Assembly: GCF_001552175.1 (NCBI RefSeq) | Contig: NZ_BCQR01000009.1 | Coordinates: 42,011-106,010 of the forward strand | Direction of reading: 5' to 3' | DNA: 64,000 bases | Source: Actinomadura kijaniata NBRC 14229 | GTDB lineage: Bacteria > Actinomycetota > Actinomycetes > Streptosporangiales > Streptosporangiaceae | In this document: piece by piece, positions 1 through 8,709 of the stretch | How positions within the stretch are numbered: the stretch's first letter is position 1 | Layout: the number at the start of each line of letters is the position of its first letter | Translations under genes and position numbers: made by a program | Notes under the pieces: model-generated | The model's database searches: none | The model's input: the letters and a program-made list of their open reading frames with translations, nothing else | Told to the model about the DNA's origin: nothing

Positions 1-551
1 AGGTGGTCCGGCCGCCGAGCAGTGCGCCGCGAGCGCCCCCGAGTTCTCTCCGCGCAGGCGGAGGTGGTCCGTAGCCGCTCGTTGCCCAACTCTCGGTATC
101 GAGGTTCTCTCCGCGCAGGCGGAGGTGGTCCGCCGATCCGCAGCCAGCGCGGCAGCGTCTTCGTGTTCTCTCCGCGCAGGCGAAGGTGGTCCGGTCGTTG
201 AGGAACTCATCCCGCGTTGCGCTGGGTTCTCTCCGCGCAGGCGGAGGTGGTCCGTCCGCTCCGAGATCGAAAGCGAACTGGGCCGCGTTCTCTCCGCGCA
301 GGCGGAGGTGGTCCGGCGCTGGGCAGCCTGCAGGCGATCCACAAACTGTTCTCTCCGCGCAGGCGGAGGTGGTCCGGTCGGGGTGATCAGGCCGGTACCG
401 GAGACCACGTTCTCTCCGCGCAGGCGGAGGTAGTCCGCCCGAGACCAGGCTCCATGTCCCGCTGGCGGGATTCTCTCCGCGCAGGCGGAGGTGGCCCGCT
501 CGATGCCGCCCTCGTCGCCGGTCCGCTCCTGTTCTATCCGCGCACGGGTTG
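1..551 (+). CRISPR. Type I-E CRISPR array, 3' portion (array 1)
   Basis: Repeats of 29 bases recur every 61 bases, with 32-base spacers. The repeat begins GTTCTCTCC, contains the stem CTCCGC-GCAG-GCGGAG and ends GTGGTCCG. A partial repeat sits at 1-10, and full repeats start at 43, 104, 165, 226, 287, 348, 409 and 470. A last, badly decayed copy starts at 531 (GTTCTATCCGCGCACGG). Decay increases to the right: G-to-A changes appear in the 165 and 409 copies and T-to-C in the 470 copy. This is usual for the leader-distal end, so the leader should lie left of the window. The final 8 bases match the position of the crRNA 5' handle in type I-E systems, which sets the plus orientation. Confidence 0.97.
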
Positions 552-868
552 ACTTCCGTAGGTGGGCAGTGCGGTCGGCCAGTCCGCATGCCCACCTACT
601 CGCACACCTAGCGTGACCTGGACAATCGCCAAAGTTGCGGCGAACGCAAATGCTCTTGGGGCCCAAATAGGTCACCGCAGCGATGAAATCGCCCTTGAAG
701 CCACCGCCCTTGCACGCACGGGGAACGCTTCAGCCACACATTCACATGGTCATCATCACCTAGATCACCTCCGCACGAGCGGGGAGCATCTGAGGGCGTC
801 CAGTCCTCCGGGAGCGTATCTAGGGGCCGTCCCCACGCGGGAAGTACATCCGCCAGAACCTGCGTGAT
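552..868. other. Gene-free stretch between arrays with a decayed repeat
   Basis: No convincing gene is seen here. Open frames lack a plausible ribosome binding site. A 29-base segment at 761-789 (GATCACCTCC...GAGCGGGGAGCAT) matches the reverse-oriented repeat of the mini-array at about 21 of 29 positions. It looks like a fossil repeat from a formerly longer reverse-oriented array. Confidence 0.5.
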
Positions 869-1019
869 TGGGTCGCCTCCGCTCGCGCGGAGAGAACGCG
901 GTGCCGTTGCCGTGGCGTTCCTCGCGGAGCGGACCACCTCCGCTCGCGCGGAGAGAACCGAACCCATTCGCCGCGCTCCATCTTGGCCAGCGGACCACCT
1001 CCGCTCGCGCGGAGAATTA
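869..1019 (-). CRISPR. Reverse-oriented mini CRISPR array (3 repeats, 2 spacers)
   Basis: Three 29-base repeats lie at 869-897, 930-958 and 991-1019, separated by two 32-base spacers. Read on the minus strand, the repeat has the same ends and the same CTCCGC/GCGGAG stem as arrays 1 and 2, but the four loop bases are GCGA instead of GCAG. The 991-1019 copy has altered first bases (TAAT instead of GTTC), and the 869-897 copy is altered near its handle. An AT-rich segment typical of a leader lies just to the right. The array therefore appears to be a short, leader-bearing array transcribed leftward, opposite to array 1 and to the cas genes. Confidence 0.85.
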
Positions 1020-1135
1020 TGACTGTGATGCCCTCGATAGCCATCATCCACAATTAGTCCACTTTGACCTTTTTGAGGTTTTTGTCGCCCACTCCAAGCG
1101 GGGCACCAGTTCTGTCACACCCTCTGCGTAGAGTC
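1020..1135 (-). promoter_or_regulatory. Probable leader of the reverse mini-array
   Basis: This stretch is clearly richer in A and T than its surroundings. On the minus strand it contains runs such as GACAAAAACCTCAAAAAGG and ends directly at the first mini-array repeat, as type I-E leaders do. It lies between the mini-array and cas3, so it may also hold divergent promoter signals. Assignment as leader rests on composition and position only. Confidence 0.5.
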
Positions 1136-1138
1136 CGT

Positions 1139-1167
1139 TCCTGCCCCCCCGCTCGCGCGGGGACATC
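1139..1167 (-). repeat. Decayed CRISPR repeat-like segment
   Basis: The core GCTCGCGCGG with flanking CCCCCC and GGACATC aligns with the central and right parts of the mini-array repeat. It is the second repeat-like fossil in this intergenic region, on the leader side of the mini-array. It could also be chance similarity in GC-rich DNA. Confidence 0.35.
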
Positions 1168-1315
1168 ACTTGGTCGATTGCCAAGTGGGGGCCACCCCCA
1201 GGCTGCTTTGCGATCTGGGGATTGGTCCTGCTAGTGCAGTTTAGGCATATTGCTTGACTGGCCGTAAGAGGGAAGTTAAGTTCGCCACCTCTTATTGCTA
1301 AGTGCTTGGAGCGAC

Positions 1316-4009
1316 ATGAGCAACTGGGTGTGGGGCAAGGCTGGCAGTGGCAACACTCCGCACCCGTTGTTGTGCCACATGCTGGATGCCGCGCACGTGG
1401 CGGAGGTGTTGTTCGATCGGGTCCTGCCGCAGCGGCTACTCGACATGCTCGCTGGCGGGATTCCGGAGGGGCATCGCACGACGTGGGTGTGCTTCCTGGT
1501 CGGTGCCCACGATGTCGGGAAGGCGTCGTGGTGGCAGATGCTGCGGTCAGACCTGCTTCCTTCGCAGGTGAGGGCGGGCATCGCGGACACGATGTGGCGA
1601 GCTCACCGAAGCAAACTTCCCCACGGACTGGTCTCGTCCTTGCATCTCCGCCGCTGGCTGGTCGAGCAGTTCGGGGCCGAGCCGGGCTTTGGCTCCTTGG
1701 CGGCCGACGCGGTGGGCGGCCATCACGGGATCTTCTTCACACCTGCGCAGCGCCGTATCGCCCGAAGGGCCGAGGTCAGGAGGCTGCTCGGGAGCATCGA
1801 GTGGGAGCAGCGGCGCAACGAGTTGTTGATGGAACTGGCTCGGCGGTTGGCGCTTCCGCTGGATCAGCAGGTGGGTCCCGAGTGGCGGCTCAGCGCGTCT
1901 GCCGCGGCCCTGCTTGAGGGATTGACCGCCGTCAGCGACTGGATCGCCTCTGACGAGCGGTACTTCCCCTATGCGGGTGCCGCCGTGGACTTCGACGACT
2001 ACGTCGCGGTCAGCCGGGCCCGGGCCGCCCGTGCGCTTGATGCACTTGGGTGGAAGCGCTGGTCGCCTGCGGTGAGGACCATGCAGGACGTGCTTCCCGA
2101 AGGAGCACTTCCCCGGCCGATGCAGCAGAAGTTCGAACAGCTGGATGCCATGGGGTTGTTCGACTGCCCTGGCATCGTGGTGGTCGAAGAGACCATGGGC
2201 GGCGGTAAGACCGAGATCGCCCAGTACGCAATGGCGCGTTGGGTACAGAGCCTGGGCCTGGGCGGTTTCTACTTCGCGCTGCCGACTCAGGCGACCAGCA
2301 ACCAGGCGTTGGACCGGATGGCTCGGCTGCTCGGCAGTCGTTCCGAAGGGGAGACGCTGCTGCACCTGGCACACGGCGCGGCCGGCCTCAACGACCTGTT
2401 CCTGGAGTTGCTGCAGACCGGGACGAGCACGGCCCCCGTCCGCCCTACCGGCGTGTGTGGGGACGGGGACTCCGATGCGTCGTTGGTGAGCGCGCATGTC
2501 TGGTTCACCGCCCGGTGGCGGGGCCTGCTGGCGCAGTGCGGGGTCGGCACGGTGGACCAGTTGCTGCGGGCGGTGCTGCGAGTCCGGCACAACGGCGTGA
2601 TGCACCTCGGCCTGCAAAACAAAGTCGTGGTCATCGATGAGGTGCACTCCTACGACGTCTACATGTCGGTGCTGATGGAGCGCCTGCTGGAATGGCTGGG
2701 GCGCCATCAGGTCCCGGTGGTACTGCTGTCGGCGACGCTGCCTGCGGTACGACGCAGTCGGCTGGTAGCGGCGTGGAGTCGTGGGGCGGGGAACCCGCAG
2801 CAGACGCCCTCCTCCAACGCCTATCCGCTGATCACCTGGGCCGGTGGGGAACGCGCGGGCACGCTGCAGCCGGACCCGCCCGGCAACCGGCCAGTCCAGT
2901 TGGAGCGCCGTGTCGGCGACACCCCTCGCCGGCTGGCCGCCTACCTGCTCGCCCAGATCGGCCAAGGCGGATGCGTCGCAGTGGTGTGCAACACGGTGGG
3001 ACGCGCCCAAGACTTGCAGCAGGCGTTGGCGGCAACGGGTTTCGACGGGACGCTACTGCTGTTTCACTCCCGGTTCCCACACGGGCGGCGCCATGAGCTG
3101 GAACGCCAGATCCTCACCCTGTTCGGCAAGGACGGCGACCGCCCCAAGCAAGCGATCGTGATCGCCACCCAGGTGATCGAACAGAGCCTGGATCTGGACT
3201 TCGACCTGCTGGTCTCCGATCTGGCACCGGTTGACCTGGTGCTGCAACGGATCGGCCGCCTGCACCGGCACGACCGTCCCCAGCGGCCCCGCGGCCTGAC
3301 CAAGCCGCGGCTGGTGTTGGTCGGTGTCGAGTCCGAACGCCCGGCCGTCTTCCCTGCCGGCAGCGTCAGCGTCTACGGCCAACGCACATTGCTGGCCTCC
3401 TGGTATGCCCTGCGCGACCGCTCTTGCCTGCACGTGCCGGGCGATATCCGCCTGCTCACCGAAAGCGTCTACGGCGACACCGAACCGGCCCTGGATCTTC
3501 AAGACCGTGACGGCTACGCCGAAGCCCTGGCGCAACAACACCGAGAGCACCAAGACCACCAGCACCTGGCGGCCAACCGCTGCATCCCCTCCCCCGACCC
3601 GGAGGAGCTGCACGAGTTCACCGCGCTGCCCGACACCGACGACCTGGCCGACTCCGGGCTCACCCGGCTGGGGCAGCCCGCCGTCGATGTGGTGCTGCTG
3701 GAACAGCGTCCGGACGGTCGGGTCCGGCCCGTAACCGGCGGCCCGGAGTTCCTGCTCGACCAGCCCCCGAACTCGGCAACGGAGACGGCGCTCATCCGCG
3801 CTGCCCTGCCGGTTTCCAGTCCTCACCGCCTGGTGCGCGCCCTGGCCCGGGCAGAGCCTCCCCAGTCATGGGCGCGGTCCGCCTGGCTGGCCGAGCATCG
3901 CGCGCTCGTCCTGCAGAACGGAACCGGTCACGTCGACGCCATCAACGTCGCCTACGACCACATCCTCGGCCTACGCACCGACCCCGCACCTCCCACCTCA
4001 AGGAAGTGA
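1316..4009 (+). CDS. cas3: CRISPR-associated helicase/nuclease Cas3 (type I-E)
   Basis: The 897-residue protein is the signature nuclease-helicase of type I systems, which degrades DNA after recruitment by Cascade. An N-terminal HD nuclease domain shows histidines in HMLDAAHV (about residue 20) and the HD pair in GAHDVGK (about 62-68). The SF2 helicase part shows Walker A ETMGGGKT (about 292), Walker B DEVH (about 440), LLSATLP (about 472) and the C-terminal LVLQRIGRLHRH motif (about 641-652). All key residues are intact. ATG 1316 is chosen because GGAG lies a few bases upstream. An in-frame TTG at 1295 is the alternative. The stop overlaps the casA start by 4 bases, so it heads a translationally coupled operon. 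Confidence 0.95.
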   Translation: MSNWVWGKAGSGNTPHPLLCHMLDAAHVAEVLFDRVLPQRLLDMLAGGIPEGHRTTWVCFLVGAHDVGKASWWQMLRSDLLPSQVRAGIADTMWRAHRSKLPHGLVSSLHLRRWLVEQFGAEPGFGSLAADAVGGHHGIFFTPAQRRIARRAEVRRLLGSIEWEQRRNELLMELARRLALPLDQQVGPEWRLSASAAALLEGLTAVSDWIASDERYFPYAGAAVDFDDYVAVSRARAARALDALGWKRWSPAVRTMQDVLPEGALPRPMQQKFEQLDAMGLFDCPGIVVVEETMGGGKTEIAQYAMARWVQSLGLGGFYFALPTQATSNQALDRMARLLGSRSEGETLLHLAHGAAGLNDLFLELLQTGTSTAPVRPTGVCGDGDSDASLVSAHVWFTARWRGLLAQCGVGTVDQLLRAVLRVRHNGVMHLGLQNKVVVIDEVHSYDVYMSVLMERLLEWLGRHQVPVVLLSATLPAVRRSRLVAAWSRGAGNPQQTPSSNAYPLITWAGGERAGTLQPDPPGNRPVQLERRVGDTPRRLAAYLLAQIGQGGCVAVVCNTVGRAQDLQQALAATGFDGTLLLFHSRFPHGRRHELERQILTLFGKDGDRPKQAIVIATQVIEQSLDLDFDLLVSDLAPVDLVLQRIGRLHRHDRPQRPRGLTKPRLVLVGVESERPAVFPAGSVSVYGQRTLLASWYALRDRSCLHVPGDIRLLTESVYGDTEPALDLQDRDGYAEALAQQHREHQDHQHLAANRCIPSPDPEELHEFTALPDTDDLADSGLTRLGQPAVDVVLLEQRPDGRVRPVTGGPEFLLDQPPNSATETALIRAALPVSSPHRLVRALARAEPPQSWARSAWLAEHRALVLQNGTGHVDAINVAYDHILGLRTDPAPPTSRK

Positions 4010-5559
4010 TCACCGTCGCCGCTCACACCTTCAACCTGATCGATGAACCCTGGATCCCCGTCCAGCAATGCCAGGGCCCCGCCCAAGAGGTCTCCCTGAG
4101 CCAGGCCCTCACCCAGGCGCACACCCTGGACAGCATCGCCGCCGACACCCCCACGGTGACCGCGGCCCTGCACCGGCTATTGCTGGCCGTGCTCCACCGG
4201 GCCCTGGGCCCACCCGACCAAGCAGCCTGGAAACGCCTTTGGGACGCCGAAACCCTGCCCGAGGCCGCCATCACCGACTATCTGGCGGGCTGGCGCCACC
4301 GGTTCGACCTGCTGGGCTCCGAACCGTTCTACCAGTGCCCCGACCTGGCACGGCTGACCTTCGGCACCCCTGCGGCGTTGATCCCGAGCATGGCCTCGGG
4401 CAGCAACGTCACCTTGTTCGACCACACCACAGCCACCACCCCGGTGGCGCTGACCCTCGCCGAAGCCGCCCGCCGGCTGGTGGCCCTCCATGCCTTCGAC
4501 CTGGGTGGGATGAAAACGCCTTTCCCCGGCCATCCCAAATCGGCCAAGGACGGCCCCTGCGCGCGATCGGCGATCATCCTGGCCGCCGGTGCCACCCTGC
4601 GCGAAACGCTGCTGCTCAACCTCGTCCAGTACGCCCCTGACCGAGAGCGGCCGTTGGGCACACGCGCCCAGGACGCCCCCGCCTGGGAGAGCGACCTGCC
4701 GCCGGGCTCCCCCCGCCAGCGCGTGCCGCGCGGCTGGACCGACTGGCTGACCTGGCAGTCCCGCCGGGTCCTGCTCCAAATCTCCGCGGACCCCGACGTC
4801 GAGCCGAAGGTCACCGGCGTGGCCATCTGCCCGGGCGACGCCCCGCATCCGGCCTTCCAGCCGCGGGACGTGGAGCAGCAGATGGCCTACATCGAGGCCA
4901 AAGACGGAGACGTCACCACCCTGCGGTTGAACCCGCACCGCACACTGTGGCGCGACAGCATGGCCTTGGCCGTCCGGGAGGACCACGCCCCCCGCACGCT
5001 GGAATGGCTGTACCGGCTGGACGAGAGCGGCGCGTTCACCCTGCCCGAACTGGTCCCGGTCCTGGCCTTCGGCCAGACAGCCAACCAGGCCAAATACATC
5101 GCCTGGCGTGCCGAGAGCCTCCCGCTTCCCCCGCAGCTGCTACGTCCCGGCGACTCGCCCGGCCTGGAGGCCCTGCGCAGCGCCCTGGAGACCGCCGAGC
5201 ACATCGAGGCCCTGCTCATCAGCATGGCGCGTTGGCTGCGCGCCGAGTTCAAGACCGACAAGGAGATCAAGGACGAGGCGAAGAAAGGCTGGCGACCCCA
5301 CCAGCTCGACACCTACTGGACGGCCCTGACCCCCGCCTTCGACACCTTCGTCCACCTGCTGGCCAGCCACCAGCACACCCACGCCAGCGACCTGTGGCGA
5401 CAACGGCTCCACAGCGCCGCCACCACCACCTTCGCCGCAGTGATCGCCACCGCCCCCAGCGGTCCACGCAGCCTGACCGTCCGAGGCCGCATCACCAACA
5501 CCTTCCATCACCGCCTACGCGAACACCTCAACGCGTTGGCCAGCGGAGAGCGCCCATGA
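4006..5559 (+). CDS. casA: Cascade large subunit CasA/Cse1
   Basis: This is the large subunit of the type I-E Cascade complex, which recognises the PAM, stabilises the R-loop and recruits Cas3. The protein has 517 residues, the normal Cse1 length. Its N-terminus FNLIDEPWIPV is the typical family start. Later segments, such as EPFYQCPDLA and GMKTPFPGHP, fit the Cse1 fold. The start is GTG 4006, preceded by AAGGA and overlapping the cas3 stop. It overlaps casB through ATGA. No frameshift or truncation is seen, so interference should be intact. Confidence 0.95.
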   Translation: MITVAAHTFNLIDEPWIPVQQCQGPAQEVSLSQALTQAHTLDSIAADTPTVTAALHRLLLAVLHRALGPPDQAAWKRLWDAETLPEAAITDYLAGWRHRFDLLGSEPFYQCPDLARLTFGTPAALIPSMASGSNVTLFDHTTATTPVALTLAEAARRLVALHAFDLGGMKTPFPGHPKSAKDGPCARSAIILAAGATLRETLLLNLVQYAPDRERPLGTRAQDAPAWESDLPPGSPRQRVPRGWTDWLTWQSRRVLLQISADPDVEPKVTGVAICPGDAPHPAFQPRDVEQQMAYIEAKDGDVTTLRLNPHRTLWRDSMALAVREDHAPRTLEWLYRLDESGAFTLPELVPVLAFGQTANQAKYIAWRAESLPLPPQLLRPGDSPGLEALRSALETAEHIEALLISMARWLRAEFKTDKEIKDEAKKGWRPHQLDTYWTALTPAFDTFVHLLASHQHTHASDLWRQRLHSAATTTFAAVIATAPSGPRSLTVRGRITNTFHHRLREHLNALASGERP

Positions 5560-6158
5560 CCGACAGCACAACCACACCCCAGCCCGCGCCCACCTGGTGG
5601 GGGGCACGAGTCATCGATTCGGTGCACCGGCTGGTGCCCACCACCACCCGCAAGGGCAACCCCGGCGTGCTGGCCGAACTGCGCCGCTACACCACGACCA
5701 GGCCCCCGTCGGTGGCCGCCGCCGGCGTGGTGCTGCGCGCCGCCCCCGACGACCTCAGCATGACCACGGTGCGCCACACCCTGCTGACCGCCAGCCTGCT
5801 CGCCCTGCACCCCCACCACCAGGCCGGCGCGGGAAACCTGGGCGCCTCCCTAGGGCGTTTCCGCCGGGCCCGCGACGGCGCCGGAGCCGAGAACTCCTCG
5901 GTGGACAAACGCCTGGAAGTTCTAGTGGCCGCCGACCGCAACGCCCTGCACCACCACCTCCGGCAAGCCATCACCCTGCTTGCCACCAAATCCGTGCCCG
6001 TCGACTACGTCCAGTTGCTGTCCGACGTCATCGGCTGGGACGACCCCCGACTCACCGCCCGCGGCATGACCCGCGGCGAAGAGATCCGCCTGCGCTGGAT
6101 GGCCGACTACCACCGGCACGCACACGCCAACACCACCCCCACCGAGGAGAACAAATGA
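5556..6158 (+). CDS. casB: Cascade small subunit CasB/Cse2
   Basis: At 200 residues this alpha-helical protein fits Cse2, present as a dimer in Cascade where it stabilises the displaced strand and the crRNA-target duplex. The family assignment rests on size, position between casA and casC, and segments such as NPGVLAELRRY and SSVDKRLEVLV, which resemble the helical Cse2 pattern. It starts at ATG 5556 within the casA stop (ATGA overlap) and ends at TGA 6156-6158, overlapping casC in the same way. Confidence 0.92.
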   Translation: MTDSTTTPQPAPTWWGARVIDSVHRLVPTTTRKGNPGVLAELRRYTTTRPPSVAAAGVVLRAAPDDLSMTTVRHTLLTASLLALHPHHQAGAGNLGASLGRFRRARDGAGAENSSVDKRLEVLVAADRNALHHHLRQAITLLATKSVPVDYVQLLSDVIGWDDPRLTARGMTRGEEIRLRWMADYHRHAHANTTPTEENK

Positions 6159-7270
6159 TCGTCGAGCTGCACATCCTGCAGTCCTTCGCCCCCTCCAACC
6201 TCAACCGCGACGACACCGGCTCCCCCAAGTCAGCCACCTTCGGCGGCGTCCAGCGGGCCAGGATCTCCAGCCAGTGCCTCAAGCGCACCACGCGCCTGGC
6301 CCTGCCCGACTACGGCCTCACCCCGGCCGAAGTCGGCGTCCGCACCCGCCAGCTGGCCAACGAGGCGGCCGCACTTCTGGAGTCCCGCGACCACGACCCC
6401 GCCTCGGCCAAAGCAGTCGCCGCGGCCGCCCTCAACGAGCTCGGCCTCGGCGTCAAGGACAAGACCGGCGAATCCGAATACCTGCTGTTCGTCCGCTCCG
6501 ACGCCGCCGCCCGCCTCGCCGACATCTGCACCCAGCACTGGGACACCCTGCTGACCAAGGCCGGCGGCAAGAAGGTCAAGGGCGGCAAAGGCGGCGACAT
6601 CACCGAACTCCGCGAGCTGGTCGACGCCTCCCGCGCCGTCGACGTCGCCCTGTTCGGCCGGATGATCTCCGACAACAAGGGCTTCAACGTCGAGGCGGCC
6701 AGCCAGGTCGCCCACGCCCTGTCCACCCACACCGCCACCGCCCAGTACGACTACTACACCGCCGTCGACGACCTGCTCGGCGCCGACAAGACCGGCGCGG
6801 GCATGATCGGCACCATCGAGTTCAACTCCGCCTGCTACTACCGGTACGCCAACCTCGACCTGCACCAACTCACCACCAACCTCGACGGCGACACCGACCT
6901 GGCCCACCGCGGCACCCTCGCCTGGGCCCAGGCGTTCATCCACGCAGTCCCCACCGGCAAACAGAACTCCATGGCGGCGCACAACCCGCCCTCGCTGATC
7001 CTGGCCGTGACCCGCCCGGTCGGCACCTGGAACCTGGCCAACGCGTTCGCCGCCCCCATTGCCCCGCCCCACGTCAACGGCGCCCCCAGCATCGTCCAGC
7101 GCTCGGCCGAAGCCCTGCTGGCCTACTACGGCAAGCTCACCGCCGCCTACGGCAGCGACGGTCACACCGCCACCCTGCTGACGATCGACGCCGACGTCAC
7201 CGCCAAGGACATCACCACCGTGCAGTCGGTGTCCGAGCTCATCACCAGCATCGCCGGAACGCTGCAGTGA
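6155..7270 (+). CDS. casC: Cascade backbone subunit CasC/Cas7e
   Basis: This is the crRNA-binding backbone protein, six copies of which form the spine of type I-E Cascade. It has 371 residues. The N-terminus IVELHILQSFAPSNLNRDD and the adjacent RARISSQCLKR segment are characteristic Cas7e RNA-binding elements. The thumb-like region near residue 140 is lysine/glycine-rich (KKVKGGKGG). ATG 6155 overlaps the casB stop, and the stop overlaps the GTG of casD, indicating coupled expression at matched stoichiometry. Confidence 0.95.
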   Translation: MIVELHILQSFAPSNLNRDDTGSPKSATFGGVQRARISSQCLKRTTRLALPDYGLTPAEVGVRTRQLANEAAALLESRDHDPASAKAVAAAALNELGLGVKDKTGESEYLLFVRSDAAARLADICTQHWDTLLTKAGGKKVKGGKGGDITELRELVDASRAVDVALFGRMISDNKGFNVEAASQVAHALSTHTATAQYDYYTAVDDLLGADKTGAGMIGTIEFNSACYYRYANLDLHQLTTNLDGDTDLAHRGTLAWAQAFIHAVPTGKQNSMAAHNPPSLILAVTRPVGTWNLANAFAAPIAPPHVNGAPSIVQRSAEALLAYYGKLTAAYGSDGHTATLLTIDADVTAKDITTVQSVSELITSIAGTLQ

Positions 7271-7989
7271 CCTCCTCAACCCTGCTGCTCAGGCTCAGCG
7301 CTCCCATGCAGTCCTGGGGCGCCCACTCCCGCTTCGAACACCGCGACACCATCACCGAACCGACCAAATCAGGAGTGGCTGGCCTGCTGGCGGCAGCCCT
7401 GGGACGTACCCGCGACGTCGACCCCGCCGACCTGGCGGCCCTGCGCATGGCCGTGCGGGCCGACCGCGAAGGACGCATCGAACGCGACTACCAGGCCGCC
7501 CAGAACGTCCCCAACACCATGGGCAAGAACCACCGCACCATCATCTCCAACCGGTACTACCTCGCCGACGCCTGCTTCCTGGCCGCCCTCACCGGACCTG
7601 CCCCCTTCATCGACCAACTGGCCACCGCTCTGCGACGCCCCGTCTTCCCGCTCTTCCTGGGCCGCCGAGCCTTTCCCGCACCGCCCGACCTGCTCATCGG
7701 CACCACCTCCGATCCCGCCGAGCAAGCAGTCCGCACCCACCCCTGGCTGGAAGACCAACCGGCGCTCCGCACCAAAGCCCACGAAGAACTCCAGGACGGA
7801 GCCCCCCTCCTCCTGCGCTGCGTCATCGAAATCCCCCCTGAGCCCGGCACGGCTGTCCTCAACGACCAGCCGATCTCCTTCGTCGACGGCGCCCGCCGCT
7901 ACGGCAGACGCCACATCCGCACCGAACTCATCCCGCTGACAGACGCCCTGCTCAGCCAGACACCCGAGCGAGGAACAAGGTGTACCTGA
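7267..7989 (+). CDS. casD: Cascade subunit CasD/Cas5e
   Basis: The 240-residue protein is the Cas5e subunit, which caps the 5' handle of the crRNA. N-terminal LLLRLSAPMQSWGAHSRF and the following EPTKSGVAGLLAAALG are hallmark Cas5e segments. It starts at GTG 7267 in the casC stop and runs 10 bases into casE. Nothing is missing relative to family length. Confidence 0.95.
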   Translation: MTSSTLLLRLSAPMQSWGAHSRFEHRDTITEPTKSGVAGLLAAALGRTRDVDPADLAALRMAVRADREGRIERDYQAAQNVPNTMGKNHRTIISNRYYLADACFLAALTGPAPFIDQLATALRRPVFPLFLGRRAFPAPPDLLIGTTSDPAEQAVRTHPWLEDQPALRTKAHEELQDGAPLLLRCVIEIPPEPGTAVLNDQPISFVDGARRYGRRHIRTELIPLTDALLSQTPERGTRCT

Positions 7990-8654
7990 GCCGCCTTACC
8001 CCAGAACTCTCCTCTCCTCGTGTCCTCCGCGACCTCGCCGACCTGCACAAAACGCACCAACGCGTCATGAGCGCCTTCCCCAACATCGACGGCCCAGGAC
8101 GACTGGCGCACGGCGTGCTGTGGCGCTGGGACGCCGATCCCGGCCACCCCCCGATCCTGCTGGTCCAATCCACCACCGCTCCGGACTGGGCCAAACTCCC
8201 CGCCGGCTACCTGACCGAGCCTCCCCGCCTCAGAACCCTGGCTCCCCTCCGGGAACTGCTCACCCCTGGGCGGCGCTTCGCGTTCCGGCTCACAGGCAAC
8301 CCCACCCGCAACGTCGACACCAAAACCCGCGCCGACGGCAAACGCCGCTCCGGCCGCCACCTCCCCCTCCGCGACGAAACCGCACGCCTGGGATGGCTGG
8401 CCCGCAAAGGCGCCCAGTACGGCTTCGAGGTACCGATCGGCCAGCTCGGCACTCCCGACGTACAGATCAGCAGCCTGCCGAGAGGACGCGGTGACAAACA
8501 AGCCGGAACCGTTGTAACCATCGAACCCGTCCGTTTCGAAGGTCACCTGACCATCACGGAGCCGGACCTCTTTTGGGACGGCCTACAACACGGCATCGGC
8601 CGAGCACGTCCATACGGGTGCGGCCTACTGACGCTCATACGAAGTAGGCAATGA
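7980..8654 (+). CDS. casE: crRNA endonuclease CasE/Cas6e
   Basis: This is the endoribonuclease that cuts the repeat RNA hairpin and stays bound to the crRNA 3' end. The 224-residue protein begins MYLSRLTPEL, as Cas6e proteins do, has a histidine-rich segment near residues 22-26 (DLHKTHQ) where the catalytic His is expected, and ends with the glycine-rich loop GIGRARPYGCGLL. It is the last cas gene: only 55 bases separate its stop from the first repeat of array 2. In most type I-E operons cas1 and cas2 would follow here; they are absent. Confidence 0.95.
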   Translation: MYLSRLTPELSSPRVLRDLADLHKTHQRVMSAFPNIDGPGRLAHGVLWRWDADPGHPPILLVQSTTAPDWAKLPAGYLTEPPRLRTLAPLRELLTPGRRFAFRLTGNPTRNVDTKTRADGKRRSGRHLPLRDETARLGWLARKGAQYGFEVPIGQLGTPDVQISSLPRGRGDKQAGTVVTIEPVRFEGHLTITEPDLFWDGLQHGIGRARPYGCGLLTLIRSRQ

Positions 8655-8709
8655 TGATCTTTGCCTGGAAGGACCCCCGCTCAAAGCTTCGAATGATTCA
8701 CCTACCCCA

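Noticed and set aside
125..552. Open frames in the first 550 bases
   Set aside because: They run through CRISPR repeats and spacers of array 1 and are artefacts for the same reason.
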